NCBI RefSeq assembly: GCF_001412535.1
Contig: NZ_CP011774.1
Location: 1,793,501-1,857,500, forward strand
Source: Limnohabitans sp. 63ED37-2
Lineage (GTDB): Bacteria > Pseudomonadota > Gammaproteobacteria > Burkholderiales > Burkholderiaceae_C
Direction: 5' to 3'
DNA length: 64,000 nt
In this document: in pieces, positions 9,219 through 17,022 of the stretch
How the letters are laid out: the number at the start of each line of letters is the position of its first letter
How positions within the stretch are numbered: position 1 is the stretch's first letter
Notes under the pieces: generated by a model
Databases searched by the model: none
The model's input: only the letters and a program-made list of their open reading frames with translations
Told to the model about the DNA's origin: nothing
Translations under genes and position numbers: made by a program

Positions 9219-9239
9219 CCCGCCTGTTGGAGCCCTCCC

Positions 9240-9289
9240 TGTGGCGATGGCCTGCAAAACGCCACAAAAAAACCGCCCACAGCGTGGGC
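9240..9289 (+). repeat. Two short hairpins between cysI and the DUF934 gene
   Basis: TGTGGCG (9240-9246) pairs with CGCCACA (9260-9266), and GCCCAC (9275-9280) pairs with GTGGGC (9284-9289). No T-run follows either stem, so they look more like mRNA processing or stability structures than terminators. Confidence 0.4.
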
Positions 9290-9309
9290 TCCTGCCCAAG
9301 AAAACGACC

Positions 9310-9687
9310 ATGAAAATCATTTCAGCCCAAGAACACCACGTCCTTGAATCGCCAACGCACATCACATTGGCCAACGACGTCGACCCGCGCACGCTCGACC
9401 TGAGTGGCGTGACCCGCATCGATTTGCAGTTCCCCAAATTCACCGACGGCCGCGCCTACAGCCAAGCCTTTTTGCTGCGCCGCCGCCTGCGCTTTGCGGG
9501 CGAGTTGCGTGCCACGGGCGACGTGCTGATCGACCAGCTGGTGCAGATGCAGCGCACAGGCTTTGACGTGGCCGTGCTCAAAGACGGCGTGGATGCCAGT
9601 GCCGCGCAGCGCCAGCTGGACCGCTTCGCCGGGTTCTACCAAGGCTCGGCTGTGCAGACGCAGCCTCACTTTGCCAAGGCCGCGTGA
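9310..9687 (+). CDS. DUF934 family protein of the cys operon
   Basis: This 125-residue soluble protein belongs to the DUF934 family, which almost always sits between a sulfite reductase gene and cysH in beta- and gammaproteobacteria. The core segment IDLQFPKFTDGRAYSQAFLL, written in part as FPKFTDGRAYSQA, then LRFAGELRATGDVLIDQL, is diagnostic. Its biochemical role is unknown; it may assist sulfite reductase assembly or electron supply. The ATG at 9310 was chosen because the family motif begins about 30 residues later and the upstream in-frame extension is mostly intergenic hairpin sequence. Its stop codon overlaps the next start by one base. Confidence 0.85.
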   Translation: MKIISAQEHHVLESPTHITLANDVDPRTLDLSGVTRIDLQFPKFTDGRAYSQAFLLRRRLRFAGELRATGDVLIDQLVQMQRTGFDVAVLKDGVDASAAQRQLDRFAGFYQGSAVQTQPHFAKAA

Positions 9688-10442
9688 TGTCCTCACGCCT
9701 GATTTCTTCGCGCAACGCCCCGGCCAAAGCCACCGCGCTGCACGCCCAAGCCAGCCCCGACTTTGCCGCCAAACTGGCCGAGACCCAGGCGCTGCTGCGC
9801 CGCGCGGCGGCCGAATTCGCCCCTGTGGCCCAGGCCTCCAGCTTGGGCGCTGAAGATGTGGTCATCACACACCTCATCAACAGCCTGCAACTCGACATTC
9901 CGATCTTTGTGCTGGAGACCGGCGCACTGCACACCGAAACCCTGGCCCTGCTGGAGCGCACCCAGGCGCATTCGCGTGCGCCGATCAACGTCTTCCGCCC
10001 GGTGCAGGAATCGGTGATCCGGTTTGTGCGCGAGCGTGGCCAGGACGCGATGTACAAATCGATTGAGCTGCGCAAAGCCTGCTGCGGCGTGCGCAAGATG
10101 GAGCCGCTGGCCCGTGCGCTCAAGGGCCAAAAGGCATGGATCACCGGTCTGCGCCAAGAACAATCCACGGCCCGAGCCAAGGTGCCTTTGCTCGACGAGA
10201 GTGAAGTGGCCAGCAAGTCACTGTACAAGTTCAACCCCTTGGCCAAATGGACTTGGGGTGATGTGTGGCACTACATCGCCACCAACCAGGTGGACTACAA
10301 CCCGCTGCACGACCAGTTTTTCCCGAGCATCGGCTGCGCGCCTTGCACACGGGCCATCAGCCTGGGCGAGGAGTTCCGCGCCGGGCGCTGGTGGTGGGAG
10401 GACGAGGCGGCCAAGGAGTGTGGACTGCACGTCAAAGCTTGA
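9687..10442 (+). CDS. cysH: Phosphoadenylyl/adenylyl-sulfate reductase
   Basis: This 251-residue PAPS/APS reductase reduces activated sulfate to sulfite using thioredoxin or glutathione. The nucleotide-binding region (SSLGAEDVVITHLI) is followed by the ACCGVRKMEPL motif and a C-terminal CAPCTRA motif. The CC...CxxC set binds a [4Fe-4S] cluster and, as established for this family, marks the adenylyl-sulfate-using type. No APS kinase (cysC) lies in the operon, which agrees with direct use of APS. ATG at 9687 overlaps the preceding stop (TGATG), a sign of translational coupling. Confidence 0.92.
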   Translation: MSSRLISSRNAPAKATALHAQASPDFAAKLAETQALLRRAAAEFAPVAQASSLGAEDVVITHLINSLQLDIPIFVLETGALHTETLALLERTQAHSRAPINVFRPVQESVIRFVRERGQDAMYKSIELRKACCGVRKMEPLARALKGQKAWITGLRQEQSTARAKVPLLDESEVASKSLYKFNPLAKWTWGDVWHYIATNQVDYNPLHDQFFPSIGCAPCTRAISLGEEFRAGRWWWEDEAAKECGLHVKA

Positions 10443-10446
10443 GGGT

Positions 10447-10544
10447 GTGATGTGTGACGGGCTCGGGGGCACAGTGGGCTCCTCAGAAGTCGCTTCGCGC
10501 CACACATCGTCACCCCCTGCACCCCCGATCCCGCCACACATCAC
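10447..10544 (+). repeat. 15-bp inverted repeat with an internal copy between cysH and cysD
   Basis: GTGATGTGTGACGGG (10447-10461) and CCCGCCACACATCAC (10530-10544) are complementary except at one position. CCACACATC also occurs a second time inside the loop (10500-10508), so two alternative pairings are possible. The element sits in the otherwise empty 162-base gap between cysH and cysD and could modulate read-through or mRNA stability. Confidence 0.65.
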
Positions 10545-10604
10545 TTCGACCGACTTTGGATATGCCTGGGCACCCCTTGCCCTGATTGAGATGAGAAAAA
10601 AAGC

Positions 10605-11534
10605 ATGAACGCCATGACACAAACCGAGTTGCACACCCTGAGCAACAGCCACCTGGACGCGCTGGAAGAGGAAACCATCTTCATCCTGCGCGAAGTCGCC
10701 GCCGCCTTCGAGCGCCCCACTCTGCTGTTCTCTGGCGGCAAGGATTCGCTGGTCATGCTCAAGTGCGCCGAGAAGGCTTTTGGCGCGGGCCGCATCCCCT
10801 ATCCCTTGCTGATGATCGACACCGGGCACAACTTCACCGAAGTGACCGACTTCCGCGATTCGCGTGCGAAGGAATTGGGTGCCGAGCTGATCGTGCGCAG
10901 CGTCGAAGACTCGATGAAGCGTGGCACCGTGCGCCTGGCCCACCCGGGCGAAAGCCGCAATGTGCACCAGTCGGTCACGCTGCTCGAAGCCATCGAAGAG
11001 TTCCGCTTTGACGCGCTGATTGGCGGTGCCCGCCGTGACGAAGAAAAAGCACGCGCCAAGGAGCGCATCTTCAGCCACCGCGACAGTTTTGGCCAATGGC
11101 AGCCCAAGGCCCAGCGCCCGGAGTTGTGGACGCTGTTCAACCACAAGCTGCAGCCGGGCGAGCACTTTCGTGTGTTCCCGATCAGCAACTGGACCGAGCT
11201 GGACGTGTGGCAGTACATCGCCCGCGAACGCATTGCGCTGCCTTCGATTTACTACACCCACCAACGTGAGGTGGTGGACCGCCGGGGCCTGTTGGTGCCG
11301 GTGACCGCGCTGACACCACCCAAAGACGGCGAAGAGGTGGTGGTGCGTGATGTGCGTTTCCGCACTGTGGGTGACATCACTTGCACCTGCCCGGTCGAGA
11401 GCACTGCAGCCACGCCCGAGCAAATCGTGATCGAGACGCTGGCGGCTGATGTGAGCGAGCGCGGCGCGACCCGAATGGACGACAAGACATCCGAGGCTTC
11501 GATGGAGAAGCGCAAAAAAGACGGCTATTTCTGA
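10605..11534 (+). CDS. cysD: Sulfate adenylyltransferase subunit 2
   Basis: The 309-residue catalytic subunit of ATP sulfurylase joins sulfate to ATP to give adenosine 5'-phosphosulfate. The SGGKDSLVML PP-loop (about residues 42-51) and the segments DTGHNFTEVTDFRD and GGARRDEEKARAKER are family landmarks. Length is standard. It acts as a heterodimer with CysN, whose gene follows after 20 bases. A start at ATG 10605 gives the usual short N-terminal extension. Confidence 0.95.
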   Translation: MNAMTQTELHTLSNSHLDALEEETIFILREVAAAFERPTLLFSGGKDSLVMLKCAEKAFGAGRIPYPLLMIDTGHNFTEVTDFRDSRAKELGAELIVRSVEDSMKRGTVRLAHPGESRNVHQSVTLLEAIEEFRFDALIGGARRDEEKARAKERIFSHRDSFGQWQPKAQRPELWTLFNHKLQPGEHFRVFPISNWTELDVWQYIARERIALPSIYYTHQREVVDRRGLLVPVTALTPPKDGEEVVVRDVRFRTVGDITCTCPVESTAATPEQIVIETLAADVSERGATRMDDKTSEASMEKRKKDGYF

Positions 11535-11554
11535 TCACGCGGGAGCACACATTC

Positions 11555-12865
11555 ATGAGCAACAAGCAACATTTCTCCGCCAAGTCCTCTGAAAGCAACA
11601 CACAAACCGCGTTGCGATTCATCACCTGCGGCTCGGTCGACGACGGCAAGAGCACGCTGATTGGCCGCCTGCTGGTGGACACCAAGGCCGTGCTGCAAGA
11701 CCACTTGGCGGGTGTGCAGCGCTCGGGCGAGACCGACTTGGCCCTGCTGACCGACGGCCTGAGCGCCGAGCGCGAGCAAGGCATCACCATCGACGTGGCC
11801 TACCGCTACTTCAACACCGAAGCGCGCAAGTTCATCATCGGCGACGCGCCCGGCCACGAGCAGTACACCCGCAACATGGTCACCGCGGCATCGAGCGCCG
11901 ACGCGGCCGTGGTACTGGTTGACGCCATCAAGCTCGACTGGGCCAACCCCAACCTGCAACTGCTGCCGCAGACTCGCCGCCACTCGCTGCTGGTGAACCT
12001 GCTGCGTGTCCCGTCTGTGGTGTTCGCCATCAACAAACTCGACGCTGTGGCCGACGCCACTGTGGCTTACAACAACATCGCAGGCGCTTTGAACAAGTTC
12101 GCCCAAGAAGCGGGCATCACCGTGACCGCCATGGTGCCCGTGTCGGCCCTCAAAGGCTGGAATGTGGTCACCACAGAAAACAACGACCAGACCAACTGGT
12201 GCGGCTACACCGGCCCCAGCCTGCTCAGCATCCTCGAAGACCTGCCCGTGACCCCAGCCGAAACCGATGCGGCCTTCAGCTTCCCCGTGCAGTGGGTCGA
12301 AAAATTTCATGACTCCGGTGTGACCACCCAAGGCCGCCGCGTGTTCTGGGGCCGCGTGGCCACGGGCAGCATCGAGCCGGGCCAAACCATCCAAGTCTTC
12401 CCCAGCGGCCAGACTGCCGTGGTCTCGCAAGTGCTGTCAGCCACACGCCAACCCCAAAACAAGGCCGCTGGTCAAAGCGCAGGCATCGTGCTCGACCGCG
12501 AAGTGGACGTCTCGCGTGGCGATTGGCTGCTGGCCCAACACGGCAGCCCCGCAGGCCAGCGCCAGCTGAGCACCACCATCGCCTGGATGGACGACGAGCC
12601 CTTGGTGGCGGGTCGGGTGTACTGGGCTCTTCATGGCCACCGCTGGGTCAAGGCCAAGGTGCAGCGCGTGGAGCACCGCATGAACATCAACACCCTGGCC
12701 GAGGAAGAAGCCACCGAGCTGCCCCCCAACGCCATGGGGCATGTGACCCTGGCGCTGCAAGAGCCACTGACCACCTTGCCCTTTGCCCAGTCGCGCGTTT
12801 TAGGTGCACTGGTGCTGGTGGACACCGCCAGCCACAAGACCTCAGGCGCCGTGCTGGTGAATTGA
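11555..12865 (+). CDS. cysN: Sulfate adenylyltransferase subunit 1 (GTPase)
   Basis: This 436-residue GTPase subunit drives APS synthesis by CysD. It has an EF-Tu-like fold: P-loop GSVDDGKST (about residues 26-34), switch region DAPGHEQYTRNM and NKLD specificity motif, followed by beta-barrel domains. It is not fused to a CysC (APS kinase) domain, unlike the NodQ-type proteins, in keeping with an APS-reducing pathway. It is the last gene of the cys operon. Confidence 0.95.
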   Translation: MSNKQHFSAKSSESNTQTALRFITCGSVDDGKSTLIGRLLVDTKAVLQDHLAGVQRSGETDLALLTDGLSAEREQGITIDVAYRYFNTEARKFIIGDAPGHEQYTRNMVTAASSADAAVVLVDAIKLDWANPNLQLLPQTRRHSLLVNLLRVPSVVFAINKLDAVADATVAYNNIAGALNKFAQEAGITVTAMVPVSALKGWNVVTTENNDQTNWCGYTGPSLLSILEDLPVTPAETDAAFSFPVQWVEKFHDSGVTTQGRRVFWGRVATGSIEPGQTIQVFPSGQTAVVSQVLSATRQPQNKAAGQSAGIVLDREVDVSRGDWLLAQHGSPAGQRQLSTTIAWMDDEPLVAGRVYWALHGHRWVKAKVQRVEHRMNINTLAEEEATELPPNAMGHVTLALQEPLTTLPFAQSRVLGALVLVDTASHKTSGAVLVN

Positions 12866-13004
12866 AACGCCCCCGGTTTGCCGCCCATAGCCCTGTTGGC
12901 CTCATAGACACCGCCAGCCGGGCACCCGGGCGCCCCGGAATCCCCCTTAAAATGTGTAATCTGCGTTGTTTGGCGGCGCAAAACTCCTTCACTCCGAGTC
13001 CATC

Positions 13005-13334
13005 ATGACCCACGTTGTTTCCGAATCCTGTATCCAGTGCAAATACACCGACTGTGTGGACGTTTGCCCTGTGGATTGCTTTCGCGAAGGCCCCAACTTT
13101 CTGACCATCGACCCCGATGAGTGCATCGATTGCGCCGTGTGCATCCCCGAGTGCCCCGTGAACGCGATCTTTGCCGAAGAAGATCTGCCCGCCGACCAAC
13201 AGCACATGACCAAGCTGAATGCCGAGTTGGCCCTGTTGCCTGGCTGGAAAAGCATCACCAAACGCAAAACCCCCATGCCCAACGCCGACGACTGGAAAGA
13301 CAAGACCGGCAAGTTGTCTGAGTTGATCCGCTGA
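13005..13334 (+). CDS. fdxA: 7Fe ferredoxin FdxA
   Basis: A 109-residue ferredoxin with one [3Fe-4S] and one [4Fe-4S] cluster. The cysteines lie in CIQCKYTDCVDVCPVDCF near the N-terminus and in CIDCAVCIPECP around residue 40, followed by the C-terminal extension typical of the Azotobacter FdI/FdxA group. Start at ATG 13005 (MTHVVSESC) matches the family; an upstream in-frame codon would add unlikely residues. It is followed by a terminator and a ferredoxin reductase gene, a natural partner. Confidence 0.95.
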   Translation: MTHVVSESCIQCKYTDCVDVCPVDCFREGPNFLTIDPDECIDCAVCIPECPVNAIFAEEDLPADQQHMTKLNAELALLPGWKSITKRKTPMPNADDWKDKTGKLSELIR

Positions 13335-13345
13335 ACGTCCTGACT

Positions 13346-13382
13346 GGCCGAGCCATTCGGCCTGAATGTTCGGCCCTTTTTT
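13346..13382 (+). terminator. Intrinsic terminator after fdxA
   Basis: GGCCGA (13346-13351) can pair with either of two TCGGCC copies (13357-13362 or 13370-13375). The second is followed at once by six T residues (13377-13382). It lies between fdxA and the reductase gene and supports starting the latter at 13399 rather than upstream. Confidence 0.6.
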
Positions 13383-13398
13383 CTCACAAGCCACTCCC

Positions 13399-14436
13399 AT
13401 GACCACCCCCATCGATACCGAAGCGCTGGTCATTGGCGCAGGCCCCGTGGGCCTGTTTCAGGTCTTCCAATTGGGCCTGCAAGGCATCCCCTGCCACCTG
13501 ATCGACGCCCTGCCCCATGTGGGCGGCCAATGCGCCGAGCTGTATGGCCAAAAACCCATCTACGACATCCCGGGCATTCCGTTTTGCACCGGCCTCGAAC
13601 TGATTGAGCGCCTGCAGCAACAAATCGCCCCCTTTCAACCCACCCTGCACCTGGGCCAGCAAGTGGACAGCGTCGAGCGTCTGCCCGACCAGCGCCTGTT
13701 GGTGACCACCAGCGCGGGCCAGACCTTTCGCACCACCACCTTGTTCATCGCTGCGGGTGTGGGCGCTTTTGTGCCACGCCGCATGGCGCTGGAGGGCCTG
13801 TCGGCTTTTGAGGGCACACAAGTCTTTGCAGAGCACCCCGCCCCCGAGCGCTGGGCGGGCCAGCACCTGGTGGTGGCGGGCGACGGCGACAGCGCTTTGC
13901 AAACCTGCCTGGATGCGTGCCAAGGCCCACAAGCGGCGGCCACCGTCACCCTGCTGCACCGCCGCGACCAATTCAGCGCCGCACCTGAGCTGATCGCCCA
14001 GATGCGCCAAGCCTGCACCGAGGGCCGCATGCGTTTTGTGGCCAGTCAACCCACCGGCTTCACCCTGGCGCAAGGCCGCCTCAAAGCGCTGGAGCTGCTC
14101 AACCCACAAGGCGAGACCGAGTGGCTGAGCCTGGATCTGCTGCAAACCTGTTTGGGCCTCTCGCCCAAATTGGGACCCGTAGCGCAATGGGGTCTGGCTA
14201 TGGAGCGCAAACAACTGGTGGTCAACACCGAAAACTTCGGGACTTCGGAGCCCGGTATCTTTGCGGTGGGTGACATCAACACCTACCCCGGCAAAAAGAA
14301 GCTCATCCTCTGCGGCTTCCACGAAGCCACGCTGGCCGCCTTCGGCGCCGTGGCCCTGCTGCGCCCCGAAGAAAAGACCCTGCTGCAGTACACGACAACG
14401 TCCACGCTGCTGCACCAACGGTTGGGCATCGCCTAA
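13399..14436 (+). CDS. Ferredoxin/flavodoxin-NADP+ reductase (TrxR-like type)
   Basis: The 345-residue flavoprotein is of the thioredoxin-reductase-like class of ferredoxin-NADP reductases. The FAD motif GAGPVGLFQVFQLG (about residues 13-26) and the HVGGQCAELYGQKPIYDIPG segment are characteristic. A NADPH-binding GDGDSALQ segment is in the middle, and the FAVGDINTYPGKKKLILCGFHEA ending (in part: AVGDINTYPGKKK) is typical. The CxxC redox centre of thioredoxin reductase is absent. It should shuttle electrons between NADPH and ferredoxin, probably the FdxA encoded just upstream. Start at ATG 13399, after the fdxA terminator. Confidence 0.88.
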   Translation: MTTPIDTEALVIGAGPVGLFQVFQLGLQGIPCHLIDALPHVGGQCAELYGQKPIYDIPGIPFCTGLELIERLQQQIAPFQPTLHLGQQVDSVERLPDQRLLVTTSAGQTFRTTTLFIAAGVGAFVPRRMALEGLSAFEGTQVFAEHPAPERWAGQHLVVAGDGDSALQTCLDACQGPQAAATVTLLHRRDQFSAAPELIAQMRQACTEGRMRFVASQPTGFTLAQGRLKALELLNPQGETEWLSLDLLQTCLGLSPKLGPVAQWGLAMERKQLVVNTENFGTSEPGIFAVGDINTYPGKKKLILCGFHEATLAAFGAVALLRPEEKTLLQYTTTSTLLHQRLGIA

Positions 14437-14465
14437 AATCCAACCCGCGCCGTAATCCTGTGGCG

Positions 14466-14555
14466 CATTCGCTGGGGGTGTTGGTGGCTGCAAAACCACC
14501 GACTGAGAAAGTCCCTTTGAACCTGATTGAGGTAATCCTCGCGCAGGGAAGCTTG
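14466..14555 (+). ncRNA. TPP riboswitch (THI element)
   Basis: The conserved core is plain: CTGAGA at about 14503-14508, then CCCTTTGAACCTGATT, GGTAATCC and a closing GCAGGGAAGC, matching the thiamin pyrophosphate aptamer at nearly every invariant position. A variable arm (GGTGGCTGCAAAACCACC) precedes the core. The aptamer ends about 80 bases before a TonB-dependent receptor gene on the same strand and should repress it when TPP is plentiful. A TAAAAT candidate -10 box lies at 14434-14439, overlapping the end of the reductase gene. Confidence 0.95.
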
Positions 14556-14562
14556 TCAAAAG

Positions 14563-14633
14563 AACGCTGCCCCTCTCCCGGGCAGACTGCGTTCCCAGTC
14601 AGCCGACCTGCCATAACGTTGAAGGAAAAACGT
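14563..14633 (+). promoter_or_regulatory. Probable riboswitch expression platform
   Basis: Two hairpins follow the aptamer. AACGC+TGCCC (14563-14572) pairs with GGGCA+GCGTT (14580-14584, 14589-14593) across a four-base bulge. ACGTT (14616-14620) pairs with AACGT (14629-14633), which places the ribosome site GAAGGAAA (14621-14628) in the loop two bases before the start codon. No T-run is present, so control of translation initiation is more likely than transcription termination. Confidence 0.5.
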
Positions 14634-14634
14634 C

Positions 14635-16797
14635 ATGGCATTTTTTTCGCCATTTTCACGCCGGTCATCGGGCCGATTTGCATTTCGCGCCAGCCACATC
14701 GCGAGCGCCGTTGCAATGCTGACACTGGGCAGCGCCCATGCGCAAAGCCAGAACGAAATCACCGTCACCGACACCGCCCCTTCGCAGGTCAGCGGCTTTG
14801 GTGATGCACCCTTGAGCAAAGCCCCGTTCAGCGCTGTCAGCATCGACCGGCAAACCCTGCAAGACATCGGTGCCCAACGCGTGTCCGACGCCTTGCGTCT
14901 GGACGCCAGTGTGGCCGACAGCTACAACTCGCCCGCCTATTGGGACGTCTTGAGCGTGCGCGGCTACACGCTGGACAACCGCTACAACTACCGCCGCGAA
15001 GGCTTGCCGATTTCGGCCGAAACCATGATCGGCATGGACAATAAAGAACGCATCGAGTTGTTCAAAGGCACCAGCGGCATCCAGGCCGGCACCAGCGCCC
15101 CGGGCGGCTTGGTCAATTACGTGGTCAAACGCCCGCCCTCGGCACAAAACAGCACCGTGCGTGATGTCAGTGCCAGTTTCGGCCCGGGCCACAGCAGCAG
15201 CATGGCACTGGATCTGGGCGGCCGTTTTGGACAAGACCAGGCGCTGGGCTACCGCTTCAACGCTGCCTACGAAAACCTGGACCCGTACATCCGAAACACC
15301 GAAGGCCACCGCCACCTGCTCGCCTTGGCCATGGACTGGCGCCTCACGCCCGACAGCCGTCTGGAGTGGGAGTTCGAGCGCAGCGAACGCCAGCAAATGG
15401 GGGTGAACGCCTACAGCTTGCTGGGCAACACCCTGCCCAGTCCGGTGGACGGCCAAAACAACCTCACCCGCCAGCCTTGGTCGGTGCCGGGTCTGTTTGC
15501 TGGCCAAACGGGCAGCATTCGATTCAAACAAAACCTGCAGGGCGGCTGGTTGTGGACCACACAATACGGCGCTCAGCGCTTGCGCACCGACGACCGTTTG
15601 AGTTATGCCTATGGCTGCAGCGCCCAAGAGCTCTGGGACCGCTTTTGCAGCGACGGCGGTTTTGACCTGTACGACTACCGCAGCGACAAGGAACGCCGAA
15701 GCAGCGATGCGCTGCAAACCGATCTGAGCGGCGCCCTTGAGCTGGCCGGTCTGCGCCACCACCTGGGTCTGAGCCTGATGCGCAGCCGCTTGCTGGACCG
15801 TCCCTCGGCCATGCAGGCCTACAACTGGGCGGGCACGGGCAACATCGACGGCACCTTCAACAGCCCCGAGGCCCAACCCACACCGGGTGAACTGAACACC
15901 GAGCGCAGTGAATACAGCACCGAAATCGCCCTGCGCGACCGCATCGAGTTAACTTCGCAAACCGCCCTGTGGCTGGGCCTGCGCCACACGCGTTTGAGCC
16001 GCGCCAGTGAGCGCACCGACGGCAGCCGCGCGGTGCAAGACGAGCGCAGCTTCAATACACCTTGGCTGGCCCTGACGCACCAAATCACGCCCGCTTACCT
16101 GGTGTACGGCAGCTACGGAGAAGGCATCGAAACCGATGTCGCGCCCAACCGCAGCCGCTACACCAACGCCGGACAAGCCCTGCCCGCGCTGCGCAGCCAG
16201 CAGTTGGAGGTCGGCGTCAAAGGGCAATGGGCCCGCACGCGCTGGCAAGCGAGCTGGTTTGACATCACCCGCCCTGTGGCGGGCGATGAAGGTGCCTGCG
16301 ACGAGGCCAACACCTGCACCCGAAAAATCGACGGCCAGGCCCGCCACCGGGGGCTGGAATTGTCAGCAGGCCTCACCCAAGCGCAATGGCAGTGGGACAT
16401 CGCCACCGCCTGGACCGATGCCAAGCGTCAACAGGCCAACATCGACCCCAGCGTGAACGGCCAACGCGCCTTGAACGTCCCTCGCATGAGCCTGCGTGCC
16501 ATGGCGCAATACCGTTACAGCGCCATCCCTGGCCTGCGCAGCAGCCTGCGCCTGAACCACGAAGGCACGCGCTGGGTGACCGAAGATGGCGCCATCGAAT
16601 TGCCCGCTTGGACCACACTCGATCTGGCCACGCATTACGACACGCGCATCCAGGGCATGCGCACACAATGGACGCTGGCCATCGACAACTTGGCCGACCG
16701 CCGCTACTGGCGTGAGTCTCCCAAACAATACGGCCACTACTACCTCTACCCCGGAGCGCCGCGCACCCTGCGATTGGCGCTCAAGACCAGCTTCTGA
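14635..16797 (+). CDS. TonB-dependent outer-membrane receptor under TPP control
   Basis: A 720-residue outer-membrane protein with a signal peptide (cleavage near AHA-QS, about residue 36), a plug domain (VSDALRLDASV, LSVRGYTLDNRYNYRREGLP, GTSGIQAGTSAPGGLVNYVVKRP in part) and a 22-strand barrel ending in aromatic Phe (LALKTSF). By sequence it belongs with TonB-dependent siderophore receptors. The TPP riboswitch in its leader argues instead for uptake of thiamin, its phosphate esters or a pyrimidine precursor; thiamin-linked TonB receptors have been predicted in other bacteria from THI elements. No inner-membrane thiamin transporter or biosynthesis gene is adjacent. GAAGGA precedes the ATG. 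Confidence 0.85.
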   Translation: MAFFSPFSRRSSGRFAFRASHIASAVAMLTLGSAHAQSQNEITVTDTAPSQVSGFGDAPLSKAPFSAVSIDRQTLQDIGAQRVSDALRLDASVADSYNSPAYWDVLSVRGYTLDNRYNYRREGLPISAETMIGMDNKERIELFKGTSGIQAGTSAPGGLVNYVVKRPPSAQNSTVRDVSASFGPGHSSSMALDLGGRFGQDQALGYRFNAAYENLDPYIRNTEGHRHLLALAMDWRLTPDSRLEWEFERSERQQMGVNAYSLLGNTLPSPVDGQNNLTRQPWSVPGLFAGQTGSIRFKQNLQGGWLWTTQYGAQRLRTDDRLSYAYGCSAQELWDRFCSDGGFDLYDYRSDKERRSSDALQTDLSGALELAGLRHHLGLSLMRSRLLDRPSAMQAYNWAGTGNIDGTFNSPEAQPTPGELNTERSEYSTEIALRDRIELTSQTALWLGLRHTRLSRASERTDGSRAVQDERSFNTPWLALTHQITPAYLVYGSYGEGIETDVAPNRSRYTNAGQALPALRSQQLEVGVKGQWARTRWQASWFDITRPVAGDEGACDEANTCTRKIDGQARHRGLELSAGLTQAQWQWDIATAWTDAKRQQANIDPSVNGQRALNVPRMSLRAMAQYRYSAIPGLRSSLRLNHEGTRWVTEDGAIELPAWTTLDLATHYDTRIQGMRTQWTLAIDNLADRRYWRESPKQYGHYYLYPGAPRTLRLALKTSF

Positions 16798-16801
16798 AAG
16801 C

Positions 16802-16834
16802 GGGGCTGCAAGATTTTCAAAAAATCTGCGCCCC
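16802..16834 (+). terminator. Long hairpin after the TonB receptor gene
   Basis: GGGGC (16802-16806) and GCCCC (16830-16834) close a stem whose inner part is AGATTTT (16811-16817) paired with AAAATCT (16821-16827) over a CAA loop. It starts five bases after the stop codon. There is no downstream T-run, so it may be a 3'-end stabilising hairpin or a non-canonical terminator. Confidence 0.45.
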
Positions 16835-16837
16835 CTC

Positions 16838-16866
16838 TCAAAACAGGCTAAAAATCGCTCTATAAT
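16838..16866 (+). promoter_or_regulatory. Sigma-70 promoter of tRNA-Asn
   Basis: A perfect TATAAT -10 box lies at 16861-16866, ten bases before the mature 5' end of the tRNA. The -35 region 17 bases upstream (16838-16843) is a poor match, so the -10 box is the main evidence. Confidence 0.6.
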
Positions 16867-16876
16867 CCAAGTCTGT

Positions 16877-16952
16877 TCCTCAATAGCTCAGTCGGTAGAG
16901 CGCCGGACTGTTAATCCGTAGGTCCCTGGTTCGAGCCCAGGTTGAGGAGCCA
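16877..16952 (+). tRNA. tRNA-Asn (GTT anticodon)
   Basis: A complete 76-base cloverleaf. The acceptor arm is TCCTCAA/TTGAGGA with G discriminator and encoded CCA (16950-16952). The D-loop is AGCTCAGTCGGTAGAGC. The anticodon GTT is at 16910-16912 in a CTGTTAA loop, and the T-loop is GGTTCGAGCCC. A TATAAT box precedes it and a strong terminator follows. Confidence 0.98.
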
Positions 16953-16962
16953 AAAAACAAAG

Positions 16963-16994
16963 AAAAAGCCCACCCCAAAGGTGGGCTTTTTTTT
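16963..16994 (+). terminator. Intrinsic terminator after tRNA-Asn
   Basis: AAGCCCACC (16966-16974) pairs with GGTGGGCTT (16980-16988) over a CCAAA loop. An A-run precedes it and eight T residues (16987-16994) follow. Because of the A-run on the other side it can also terminate the convergent minus-strand HTH gene. Confidence 0.92.
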
Positions 16995-17022
16995 GGCCCA
17001 ACATTTGCCGGGCCACACGCCA

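Noticed and set aside
13384..14559. 391-codon minus-strand frame over the ferredoxin reductase gene and TPP riboswitch
   Set aside because: It runs across a conserved RNA aptamer and a gene with clear FAD motifs; no ribosome site or family resemblance.
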